Assembly (NCBI GenBank): GCA_029268065.1
Contig: JAJUHC010000001.1
Span: forward strand, 124,001 to 188,000
DNA length: 64,000 bases
Reading direction: 5' to 3'
Source: Clostridiales bacterium
GTDB lineage: Bacteria > Bacillota > Clostridia > Oscillospirales > Oscillospiraceae
Position numbers and translations under genes: made by a program. Below the pieces are notes generated by a model. That model was not told the DNA's origin. It ran no database searches and saw only the letters and a list, made by a program, of their open reading frames with translations. Shown piece after piece: positions 8,011-15,638 of the stretch. Numbering within the stretch: the first letter of the stretch is position 1; each line of letters begins with the position of its first letter.

Positions 8011-9615
8011 CTAAGCTGCCGCATAAATGTAATAGTCTACCTTATTCATGATCTTCAGCATATCCATCGTGGTCAGCACGGAAAGCAGGACGGTGCCGGC
8101 CAAAAGACCGATAACGCTCCAATAGTAAGAAAACCACCTGCTGCAAACGAAGCCGACGATGAAGTTGGCAAGCAGTGAAAGCCAAAGGTTTTTTACCACG
8201 CGGTCGGGCTTAGAAAGGGAAAACTGGATGACGATGTTTGTAAGTGACACGCATAAAAAGCAATAGGATATGCTCCCGAACAAATACACGAACATCGTTG
8301 TCTGGTTAAAGAACATGTCGAGGCTCAGTCCGAAAGGCTTGGAACGCTGAATCATATAAATTGCTGCGGTTATGCCTGCTGTACTGAAGACTGAGCTCAA
8401 AAAGATGAGGGCGAGGCTCTTTGCGTAATAAGGCACGCTTTTGCTTTTCGTAAGCTTCGTCTGCTCAAGCCAGCCGCATTTCATCGCCCTGTCGATTTTT
8501 TCCATCAGATCGGATACCAGCACCTCGCAGACGCCCATAGGCAGTATGAGGATCAGAATAGCAAAATCCAGACCAAGCTCGTACTGTCCGCGAAACCAGA
8601 AAATATAGGGCATGTATACGCCGTTGGAGGACCAGGCCATTATCCTGTCCGTAAACAGGAAGGTGAAGTACAAAAAACCGTAGATGAAATAAGGCTTCAG
8701 AGTGTAGAGCATCACGGACTTTCTCTGCATGAACACGTCCATGCCCTTTTCCGATTTGCTCTCGCCAAGCCTGAAAAAGAATGCGAGAACTATCCATGTC
8801 ACAGCCGAGACGATGGAAAGGGAAATCACTTGCGAGACTATAATGCTGAGCCGGGCATAGTAAAACAGCGCATAGACCAGAAGGATGCCAAATGTCAGAA
8901 GAGCTGTAAAGGCAAATTCCTTGCGAAGCAGGTACATGACCGTGACCGACATCCAGATAACGCACAGAAAAAAGTAATACAGTACGGAAACGACGAGCAT
9001 ATTGAAGGGAAGCTGGCTGAAGTAAAGGTTTATGCCGATGAAAAGAAGGCAGATTAAAGCGCAGAAAATGACTCCCAGATATAAAAAGTATAGCGTGGTC
9101 CTCTTCGCGACTCGGAAATAGCCCTGGTCGATATATGCGTAGCCCCGCCTCGCTATTATCTGAGTGAAGCCGCCCACCGCCATGAAGCTCAAAATGGTGC
9201 CGATGGCGATACTTGTGGCCACCTCCACCGACAGCTCGTCATAAGACCACAGCGACAGCCTGACAGTCAGCATCGCTGCGACGGATATGGCCATTGGAAA
9301 AGCGAAGATTATGCCCCGGAGGAAGTTCCTCAGCGCTTTTTTCCACTTGCCCAATACACCGGACTCGCGGTCGGCTTCCACAAAGGGGGAGACGCTGACA
9401 TGGCGGACGCCCATGGATTTTAACAGCTGCTCCGAAAGCTCAAACAAATCCTTCGTTCCGAAGGTTGTGGAAGCCTTGTCGTCGTCCCAGCCTGTGGATT
9501 CCAGATAGGCGGAGACTTCAAAGGCGTCCTCCGGCGTGCGGACCGCCCTGATTTCTTCGACAAGATCCCGGAATTTATCCGTGTTCTGATTAAAAGCAAT
9601 TACATCGGCGCTCAT
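8011..9615 (-). CDS. pelG: PelG-like exopolysaccharide transporter
   Basis: About 534 residues with roughly 12 membrane helices starting near residue 100. The middle of the protein (YFIYGFLYFTFLFTDRIMAW, then YELGLDFAILILILPMG) matches my recollection of PelG, the MOP-superfamily exporter of Pel polysaccharide. An extra cytoplasmic N-terminal region of about 90 residues is present that typical PelG lacks. The ATG at 9615 has GAGG 6 bases upstream; a TTG at 9627 is less likely. Together with the PelF-like gene at 11545 and the PelA-like gene at the left edge, this identifies the operon as Pel-like. The symbol is given on family resemblance. Confidence 0.7.
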   Translation of the reverse strand: MSADVIAFNQNTDKFRDLVEEIRAVRTPEDAFEVSAYLESTGWDDDKASTTFGTKDLFELSEQLLKSMGVRHVSVSPFVEADRESGVLGKWKKALRNFLRGIIFAFPMAISVAAMLTVRLSLWSYDELSVEVATSIAIGTILSFMAVGGFTQIIARRGYAYIDQGYFRVAKRTTLYFLYLGVIFCALICLLFIGINLYFSQLPFNMLVVSVLYYFFLCVIWMSVTVMYLLRKEFAFTALLTFGILLVYALFYYARLSIIVSQVISLSIVSAVTWIVLAFFFRLGESKSEKGMDVFMQRKSVMLYTLKPYFIYGFLYFTFLFTDRIMAWSSNGVYMPYIFWFRGQYELGLDFAILILILPMGVCEVLVSDLMEKIDRAMKCGWLEQTKLTKSKSVPYYAKSLALIFLSSVFSTAGITAAIYMIQRSKPFGLSLDMFFNQTTMFVYLFGSISYCFLCVSLTNIVIQFSLSKPDRVVKNLWLSLLANFIVGFVCSRWFSYYWSVIGLLAGTVLLSVLTTMDMLKIMNKVDYYIYAAA

Positions 9616-9623
9616 AGCATTCC

Positions 9624-11129
9624 TCAAGCCGATATTTCGGGCAGGTCGGAGATTGTCATGTTGATTATCAGCTCGCTCAGCTTGCTTGCCTTGTCGGCAT
9701 CGCGCACGATGTCCTCGGTTATTTTTGCTCCCTTTGCCGCAATCAGCCTTCCGGCGCTGTCATAAAGGTCCTCGCCTGCGATTTTGCCTACGATGTACTT
9801 CCCGGCAAGGGAGAGCTTATCCTTCGGGGCATCCTTCGGAGGGCTGTTCGAATCTCTTCCCGAAGACGCTGGAGCGGGAATTTCATGATCCGGGGCATCG
9901 GGCGGAATGTCCCTGCGGGCGGGCGCCGTCGCGCTTTCGCTTATCGCGGGCGCCGTCGAATTCCCATCAAAACCGGACTCTCCCGCGGCGTCCAAGGAAG
10001 CGATAGGCGAAACGGGCCCGGGGACTGAAACGCCGGCGCCGTCGGCGCCGCCCGCAGGCGGCGTGTCCAGATCCCGCAGCGGTATAAGGTCATGAAGCTC
10101 CGGAACTTCACAGCTTTCCCCGTCGACGGCCGCGGCCGAGGTTTCCGATGCTTCGCGCGAATCGCGGCCTTCCGCATTATCGCGGGTAAGCTCACTGGGC
10201 GGCAGCGGCTCGGCAATATCGTTTGATTGCCCTGAGCCTTCGCCGGACAGCGGTTGCGGATCAGCGGGGAAGTCCGCCGAAGAATCCTCCGCTTTGTCGC
10301 ATGTGTCATAGCTTATGTAATCTATCTTGGGAATGGCGCCCCAGAAGTCCGTAGTCAAGTCGGAGCTTACGTTATGTTTAGTAAAAGCGGGGGATGGCGT
10401 CCCCACGTCGGCGAGCGAAGCCTCGCCTGCGGACGCCCCCTTTTCCTCCGATGCTTTGGATGGAACATCCTCGCCCCTTGACTTAACTGTTCTGACAAGC
10501 TCAAAAGGGATTATAGCCTTGTCGGCGCCTTCATTTGTGCCGCATTGGGATGTAAACACATCTTCCTTTACAGAGCTTGATTGGGCCTTGACGGGCGAAG
10601 GAGCCACGCTCCACGTTCCCGCGCTTTCGTTTCCGGAGGACGGAATGTCGTCAGGAATGCCGGACCCGCCCCGCGGGCTGATAACATCTGTCTCAGCAGA
10701 CTGAGGCGCTGCGTCCTTTCCGCTCATTATGATTTCGACGGCATTCTCAAGGACACGCTGCGCGCTCCTGATTTCCTCCTCAATGGCTCGGAGCTTGTCA
10801 TCGTAAAGCTTGAGCATACGCTCTTCCCTTTCCTTGAGCCTGCTCATTTCCAGGGAGCTGTGGGCTTCATACAGCTTGACAAACTGCTCCGCCTCATTTA
10901 TCGCGGCTTCAAGAAACTTGGTCTGCAGGGAGCCGCCGTCCCTTTTCCGCTTCAGGGCGCTTATTTCCTCCTTCAGCCTCTGGTTTTCGCTCAAGTATTT
11001 ACCGATCTTCAGCTCCAGGTCCTTAAGCGACTCAAAGTGCTCATAATCGGCGCGTAAAAGCTCCCCGTTCACCTCGTTTATGCTGTATCCAAAAAGCCTG
11101 AAACCGAAATCAGGTATTTCCACAATCAC
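9624..11129 (-). CDS. DivIVA-like coiled-coil protein with long linker and C-terminal beta-hairpin domain
   Basis: 501 residues. The first 60 residues resemble the DivIVA lipid-binding domain (FRLFGYSINEV, where DivIVA has F-x-x-L-x-G-Y-x-x-x-E-V-D) and lead into a coiled coil (about 30-150). Residues about 160-430 are a low-complexity acidic linker rich in Ser, Pro, Ala and Asp, probably disordered. The last 65 residues form a compact domain (YIVGKIAGEDLYDSAGRLIA, then KGAKIT), similar to the short beta module that often precedes HD-GYP domains. DivIVA proteins gather at curved membrane and recruit partners, so this could place the secretion machinery. The GTG start directly follows the upstream stop. 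Confidence 0.65.
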   Translation of the reverse strand: MIVEIPDFGFRLFGYSINEVNGELLRADYEHFESLKDLELKIGKYLSENQRLKEEISALKRKRDGGSLQTKFLEAAINEAEQFVKLYEAHSSLEMSRLKEREERMLKLYDDKLRAIEEEIRSAQRVLENAVEIIMSGKDAAPQSAETDVISPRGGSGIPDDIPSSGNESAGTWSVAPSPVKAQSSSVKEDVFTSQCGTNEGADKAIIPFELVRTVKSRGEDVPSKASEEKGASAGEASLADVGTPSPAFTKHNVSSDLTTDFWGAIPKIDYISYDTCDKAEDSSADFPADPQPLSGEGSGQSNDIAEPLPPSELTRDNAEGRDSREASETSAAAVDGESCEVPELHDLIPLRDLDTPPAGGADGAGVSVPGPVSPIASLDAAGESGFDGNSTAPAISESATAPARRDIPPDAPDHEIPAPASSGRDSNSPPKDAPKDKLSLAGKYIVGKIAGEDLYDSAGRLIAAKGAKITEDIVRDADKASKLSELIINMTISDLPEISA

Positions 11130-11525
11130 TCACTCCTTGCCCTTTATTTCCTCTTCCATCTGCACGGCGAAAGCCCTAAGCCTGTTCTTGATTTCGACGC
11201 TTTTAGCCTGCTGGGAATCGACCGAGGCCCCCCTGGCCGCCAAGGCTTCATTGACCTTGAGCTCAAGCTCGTAGACACGCCTGAAACTTTCAACAAAACC
11301 GTCGTTCAGTATGCTCTCAAGCCTGGCGCTTAGATCGTCACAAAGCAGGTTGCCTGCCAGAAGCCCGTTTTTTTCTTCCTCCAGCGCCTTATTTTCAAGC
11401 ATAAGGTTGTATAACACCCGCTGCTTTTCAGCCAGAAGCTCGCAGGCGGCTGCTCTTCCGAGCTCGAGCTGCCTGTCGACCGCCTTCTTTTTGTAGCCTA
11501 TGAGGGAAGTTCTGAAATTGCCCAT
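11130..11525 (-). CDS. Small DivIVA-like coiled-coil protein
   Basis: 131 residues. The N-terminus (FRTSLIGYKKKAVDRQLE) follows the DivIVA/GpsB membrane-binding pattern, and nearly all the rest is heptad-patterned and charged, predicting a coiled coil. It is followed without a gap by a second, larger DivIVA-like gene, so the two may form a hetero-oligomer. No membrane segment or enzymatic motif is visible. A scaffold or polarity role for the exopolysaccharide machinery is inferred from context. Confidence 0.65.
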   Translation of the reverse strand: MGNFRTSLIGYKKKAVDRQLELGRAAACELLAEKQRVLYNLMLENKALEEEKNGLLAGNLLCDDLSARLESILNDGFVESFRRVYELELKVNEALAARGASVDSQQAKSVEIKNRLRAFAVQMEEEIKGKE

Positions 11526-11544
11526 ACATTTTCACCCTTTTGCG

Positions 11545-13536
11545 TTATACAGCGGCGCTGATCCGCTTCAAAAGACTTACCTTTTCGATTTCAACCGCGG
11601 CCTTCGAGGGGTCTCCGAGCTTAAAATAAGCTTCAGATATTTTACGCAGCATATTCGGTACCTCCTCCGAATTTATGTCTGCCATAATCAGGCTTCTCAG
11701 CAGGGGTATAGCCTCGTTATACAGACCGAGAGCAAAAAGAGAATAAGCCTTGTCCTTTTTCAGCTCGTATTCTTTATCCCGGCCGCGCGTCCGCCTCAAA
11801 AGATCCGCCTTTTCAATTTCCACGGCCGCCCTCGAAACGTCGCCGAGAAGGCAGTAAGCCTCCGCAATCTTTTTCAGCATTTCGGGCACGAGATATGAAT
11901 TCATATCGGCCGCAATAGCCAGCCTTATCTGCGGAATCGCCTGCTCGTACATGCCGAGATCAAAGAGAGCGTAGGCCTTATCCATGAGCAAGGCCTGCTT
12001 CCTCGCGGCAATGGCGGCAATGTATGTGATATTGTCGGCCGCCTTTTCGAGAGAACGGTTCTTCCTCTGCTCCGCGAGAACCATATAGCTTGAATAATAT
12101 TGCCGTCTCGAAGCGTCCACCTTAAAGAGGTTAAGAGCGCGTTCCCTCGCATCAGAGCCCATGGAATCCCTGAGAGCCTTGTCTTTAATCAGCTTGAGGA
12201 GTCCTTCCGCAAGTTTCCTGTGGTCCCTCGGCTGAACGATGACGCCGCAGCCGCCCAAAGCCTCCCCGACGCCGCCGACCCCGGTCGTGACCACGGGCTT
12301 GCCGGTCATCATCGCCTCGACGACCGTGTAGGGGAAAGCCTCCGAAATGCTTGACAGAGCTATAATATCCGCATCCTGGTAGACGGAGGCCATATCGGAG
12401 GAATGGCCCTTGAACTCGAACTCATCCCCGAGCTGAAGCTCCTCCTTTAATTCCAGGCACTCCTTGTAGTAGGACTCAACGGAAACCGAGCCGAAAACAG
12501 AAAACCTCACGTTTTTGTTGGATTTCAAAATGAGAGCGGCCGCCCTCATCATGGTTTTTATGTCTTTAATAGGGTCTATTCTGGCCACGGAGACGACAGA
12601 GACATAATCTCTTTTGGCGCGGGACTTGGAAGGGACGAAGACGTTCTCGTCGACCCCGTTGTATATGACCTTTATTTTCTCGGGCCTTACTCCGAGCTTA
12701 CGCTCCCAGCGCGTATTGTAGTTGCAGACAGGGGAGACCTGATCGGCGTAGAAATAGTTGAGAGACACTATCGAATGCACGAACCTCATGAGGAAGGTGC
12801 TTAGATAAGGAGGATAGTTCCTCTTGCTCAGGGAAAGGTACTGTTCTCTCAAGTATATGCCATGCTCCGTGAGCAGGAAGGGCGCGCCGTATTCCAGCTT
12901 GGCTATCACGCAGGGAATGCCGCAGAAAGCGGCGGCGACGGAATGGGATACGTCCACCTCGGGTACGGCTGTGTTCAAAACCGTAAAGAACCTGTACAGC
13001 CAGCCTATGCTCTGGACAAGGGAAAAGGAATCCGGAGTCATTATTTTGTTGCCCGGGTCTGAGGTATATGTAAAAACGTAGTCCTTGAAACAATCCCACA
13101 CCGCTTCGGACTTGAAGCTTTCCTTGTATTCGTACTCGCAGAAATACCTGTACATTTTATGCAGGGTTACGCCGAATTTCTCGGGGTCCTTTTCGGTGGA
13201 AAAGACCTCGTCCACAAGATCCCTGAAAAGCGGAAGAAACTTGTCTTTGACAATTTCCTCGGTGGTTTTCAGCTTTTTGGAGTAGATTTCCGAAAAGGGC
13301 TGCTCAAGATGCTCGCCGGGCTCCTCCGTGCCCCATAAAGGGACCTTTATGAGTTTCGTCCCCCGAGGCAGATTGAACTTCTGCGCGACGAAAGGATTCA
13401 TGATGATGCTGTAAAGGAGCATGTCTATTTCATCCGGCTTGCCGTGCATGAGCAGGTCGCACCAGGTGCTGACACCCCCCGCATGAAAAGGATAAGTGCC
13501 CTCGGTTGTCATCATCACTTTTATTTTGTTTCCCAT
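11545..13536 (-). CDS. pelF: PelF-like family 4 glycosyltransferase with C-terminal TPR repeats
   Basis: 663 residues. The N-terminus (TTEGTYPFHAGGVSTWCDLL) has the PelF pattern, and the GT-B fold carries the retaining-enzyme E-x7-E motif (SEAFPYTVVEA) around residue 400. PelF polymerises UDP-linked N-acetylhexosamines in the cytoplasm. After about residue 500 come two similar blocks of roughly 75 residues, each with paired helices (KAYALFDLGMYEQAIP; KAYSLFALGLYNEAIP), that is, TPR-like repeats. In Pel systems the TPR partner is the separate protein PelE, so this looks like a PelF-PelE-type fusion. It is the first gene of the operon; GGAG lies 6 bases before ATG, and a promoter is about 110 bases upstream. 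Confidence 0.85.
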   Translation of the reverse strand: MGNKIKVMMTTEGTYPFHAGGVSTWCDLLMHGKPDEIDMLLYSIIMNPFVAQKFNLPRGTKLIKVPLWGTEEPGEHLEQPFSEIYSKKLKTTEEIVKDKFLPLFRDLVDEVFSTEKDPEKFGVTLHKMYRYFCEYEYKESFKSEAVWDCFKDYVFTYTSDPGNKIMTPDSFSLVQSIGWLYRFFTVLNTAVPEVDVSHSVAAAFCGIPCVIAKLEYGAPFLLTEHGIYLREQYLSLSKRNYPPYLSTFLMRFVHSIVSLNYFYADQVSPVCNYNTRWERKLGVRPEKIKVIYNGVDENVFVPSKSRAKRDYVSVVSVARIDPIKDIKTMMRAAALILKSNKNVRFSVFGSVSVESYYKECLELKEELQLGDEFEFKGHSSDMASVYQDADIIALSSISEAFPYTVVEAMMTGKPVVTTGVGGVGEALGGCGVIVQPRDHRKLAEGLLKLIKDKALRDSMGSDARERALNLFKVDASRRQYYSSYMVLAEQRKNRSLEKAADNITYIAAIAARKQALLMDKAYALFDLGMYEQAIPQIRLAIAADMNSYLVPEMLKKIAEAYCLLGDVSRAAVEIEKADLLRRTRGRDKEYELKKDKAYSLFALGLYNEAIPLLRSLIMADINSEEVPNMLRKISEAYFKLGDPSKAAVEIEKVSLLKRISAAV

Positions 13537-13644
13537 ATGGTCTCCAGGCAGCAGCGATTTTGATCCAATACGTTTCGCAAAGGAGCTGAAATAAGCATGA
13601 AAAGGCAGGAGGTGTATTAAAAGAGCGCAAAACTATAATAATCA

Positions 13645-13672
13645 ATTATATCATGCAAAATCATTGTGTCAA
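13645..13672 (-). promoter_or_regulatory. Promoter of the Pel-like operon
   Basis: Read on the minus strand, TTGACA (13672-13667) and TATAAT (13650-13645) are separated by 16 bases, with a TG dinucleotide just before the -10 giving an extended -10. Both hexamers are perfect sigma-A consensus. Transcription would start near 13638, giving a leader of about 100 bases before the pelF-like ATG at 13536. It is the only strong promoter I see for the operon. Confidence 0.75.
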
Positions 13673-13833
13673 TTATTGTTTGCGGATAAAACGTTAAAAT
13701 TGCATAAATATTGGCACTGAATATAACGATTTTACGGAAATAATGTATAAATCGACTTCGCGCTAGCCGTGATTTTGACAATTTTGTCGCAAATGGCGAA
13801 AATTGGGGATGTCCCGAGGCGGGAAGTACACGA

Positions 13834-13860
13834 AAGGACTTGAAAAGTATTCAAGTCCTT
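13834..13860 (-). terminator. Hairpin after the suf pair
   Basis: An 11-bp perfect stem (13834-13844 with 13850-13860) and a 5-base loop, 8 bases after the sufB stop. The T-run on the minus strand is weak, so termination may be partial. The rest of 13537-13868 holds the operon promoter and AT-rich DNA with no gene. Confidence 0.55.
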
Positions 13861-13868
13861 CCAGTATA

Positions 13869-14789
13869 TTAATCGAGAAAGCCTTTTAATACCGTGTCCT
13901 CGGCCTCTTTTTCGGTAAGCCCGAGTGTCATCAGCTTCACAAGCTGATCGGAGGCGATTTTACCGATGGCCGCCTCATGAATGAGCTGGGCGTCCGAGTG
14001 GAGCGCCGTGATTTCCGGTATGGAGGATACGTGGGCGTTGTCCATGATAATGGAGTCGCACTGTATATGCCCGCGGCATTTCGCGTGTCCGCGAAGATTG
14101 AGATGGAATACCTGCCTGGAGTCGTTCTGGGCGACGGAGCGGGAGATTATCTGCGCGCTCGAATCCTCGCCCTTCAGCTCGACGGTTATGATGGACTCGG
14201 CCGTCTGTTCAAGATAGGTCAGCAGCCTTTCGGTGACTATCAGCCTGGCGTTTTCGTGAAGCACGACCTCGGTGTCGCGGACCGTCCTGTCCACGCCCTT
14301 GATCTGGACCATTTCAAGCTCCGCCACTCCACCGGCCTCGACCTCGATGATGGTTTTCGGGTTCAGCACCTTTTCGCCCTTGCCCCTGCCTTCGCCGTAG
14401 TGCTTTTCGACATATTTCATTTTAGCGCCCCTGCGCACGAAAAACTCATGTATTCCGTCGTGCTGGGCCTTGGAGTCGCCGGCGTTGTGTATCCCGCAGC
14501 CGGCCACTATCACGACGTCGGAATCTTCGCCTATCTCAAAAGTGTTGTAGACGACGTCTGTCAGCCCTTCCTTCGACATGATAACGGGGATGTGGACGCT
14601 CTCGTTTTTTGTTCCGGGTTTGATTATGACGTCTATGCCAGGCTTGTCCTTTTTCGTCACGATATTGATGTTGGCGGTCGTGTTGCGGCTGATGCCCTCT
14701 CCGTTTTTCCGTATATTGTAGGCGCCCTGCGGAATTTCGTGCAGACCCGCCACTTCCTCGAGAAGCTTTTTATCTACTGCATTCAGCAT
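13869..14789 (-). CDS. sufB: SufB/SufD-like Fe-S scaffold protein (minimal SMS type)
   Basis: 306 residues, much shorter than E. coli SufB (about 495) and covering mainly the right-handed beta-helix core and C-terminal helices. The C-terminus keeps the family pattern (ALHSDAQLIHEAAIGKI, then LGLTEKEAE). Cysteines in the core (near AGCGIHNAG and GHAKCRGHIQCDS) could bind the nascent cluster. It follows sufC with a 20-base overlap and no other suf genes. A lone SufC-SufB pair is the arrangement described as the ancestral SUF-like minimal system of anaerobes. Function: scaffold for Fe-S cluster assembly, driven by the SufC ATPase. Confidence 0.85.
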   Translation of the reverse strand: MLNAVDKKLLEEVAGLHEIPQGAYNIRKNGEGISRNTTANINIVTKKDKPGIDVIIKPGTKNESVHIPVIMSKEGLTDVVYNTFEIGEDSDVVIVAGCGIHNAGDSKAQHDGIHEFFVRRGAKMKYVEKHYGEGRGKGEKVLNPKTIIEVEAGGVAELEMVQIKGVDRTVRDTEVVLHENARLIVTERLLTYLEQTAESIITVELKGEDSSAQIISRSVAQNDSRQVFHLNLRGHAKCRGHIQCDSIIMDNAHVSSIPEITALHSDAQLIHEAAIGKIASDQLVKLMTLGLTEKEAEDTVLKGFLD

Positions 14790-15519
14790 TTGCGACGCCC
14801 CCCTTTATACAGTCCGATTTGCAAAGGCAGTTCGAGTCCATCTCGGAAATCTGCTCTAAAAACTCCTCGTGGCTCGTTCTCCCGCTCACCGTGCCCTCGG
14901 AAATCAGTATGACCTCGTCCGCGAGCCGCAGTATCCTCTCCTGATGGGAAATGATTACGATCGTGGTGTCATACTTGCGATGCAGCGTCTCAAAGGTTTC
15001 GGTAAGACGCTGGAAGCTCCAGAGGTCGATGCCCGCCTCCGGCTCGTCAAAAAGGGCGACCTTCAGTTTGCGGGCAAGAATGCTGGCAATCTCTATCCGC
15101 TTGAGCTCGCCGCCCGAGAAGGTGGCGTTTATCTCACGGTTCAGATAGTCCTGGGCGCAGAGGCCCACGTCGTAAAGCAGCTGGCACTCGTCGATCTTTT
15201 CGCCTCCGGAGGCAAGCCTCAGCAGGTCGCGGACCTTGAGACCCTTAAAGCGCGCCGGCGTCTGAAAAGCGTAGCCGATGCCCTGTTTGGCCCTTTCGGT
15301 AATGCCCATTTCCGTTATATCCGTGTCGTCGAGAAGTATGCGCCCGCTCGTCGGGTATATTCCCATAATGGCCTTTGCGATGGAGGATTTTCCTCCTCCG
15401 TTTGGACCGGTCATCACATAGATTTTATTGTTTTCGAGTGTGAGGTCTATGTCCTTCAGCACTTCCTTGCTGCCGGCGTCGCCTTCGAAAGCCACACCGA
15501 CGTTTATCATTTTCAGCAT
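14770..15519 (-). CDS. sufC: SufC Fe-S assembly ATPase
   Basis: 249 residues, an ABC ATPase without membrane domain. Walker A is GPNGGGKSS, the Q-loop lies in IGYAFQTPARFKG, the signature is FSGGELKR, Walker B is VALFDEPEAGIDLW and the switch His is in IISHQ. The FDEPEAGID stretch and the partner SufB-like gene distinguish it from transporters. The C-terminal tail has a cysteine cluster (CLCKSDC) not usual in SufC; it might bind metal. The ATG at 15519 has GAGGG 8 bases upstream. Confidence 0.9.
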   Translation of the reverse strand: MLKMINVGVAFEGDAGSKEVLKDIDLTLENNKIYVMTGPNGGGKSSIAKAIMGIYPTSGRILLDDTDITEMGITERAKQGIGYAFQTPARFKGLKVRDLLRLASGGEKIDECQLLYDVGLCAQDYLNREINATFSGGELKRIEIASILARKLKVALFDEPEAGIDLWSFQRLTETFETLHRKYDTTIVIISHQERILRLADEVILISEGTVSGRTSHEEFLEQISEMDSNCLCKSDCIKGGVANAECSR

Positions 15520-15638
15520 TTTTATCCCTCGCCGATTTTTTCGTTATATACAGCTATTTTAACAGCTTTACGCAAAAACACAATGCTTTGATTTGTATTT
15601 TGACAAAAAAGGTTTTTATCGGGAGATGCCTGCTTAGA

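Noticed and set aside
13977-14912. 311-residue frame opposite sufB
   Set aside because: Antisense shadow of sufB codons.
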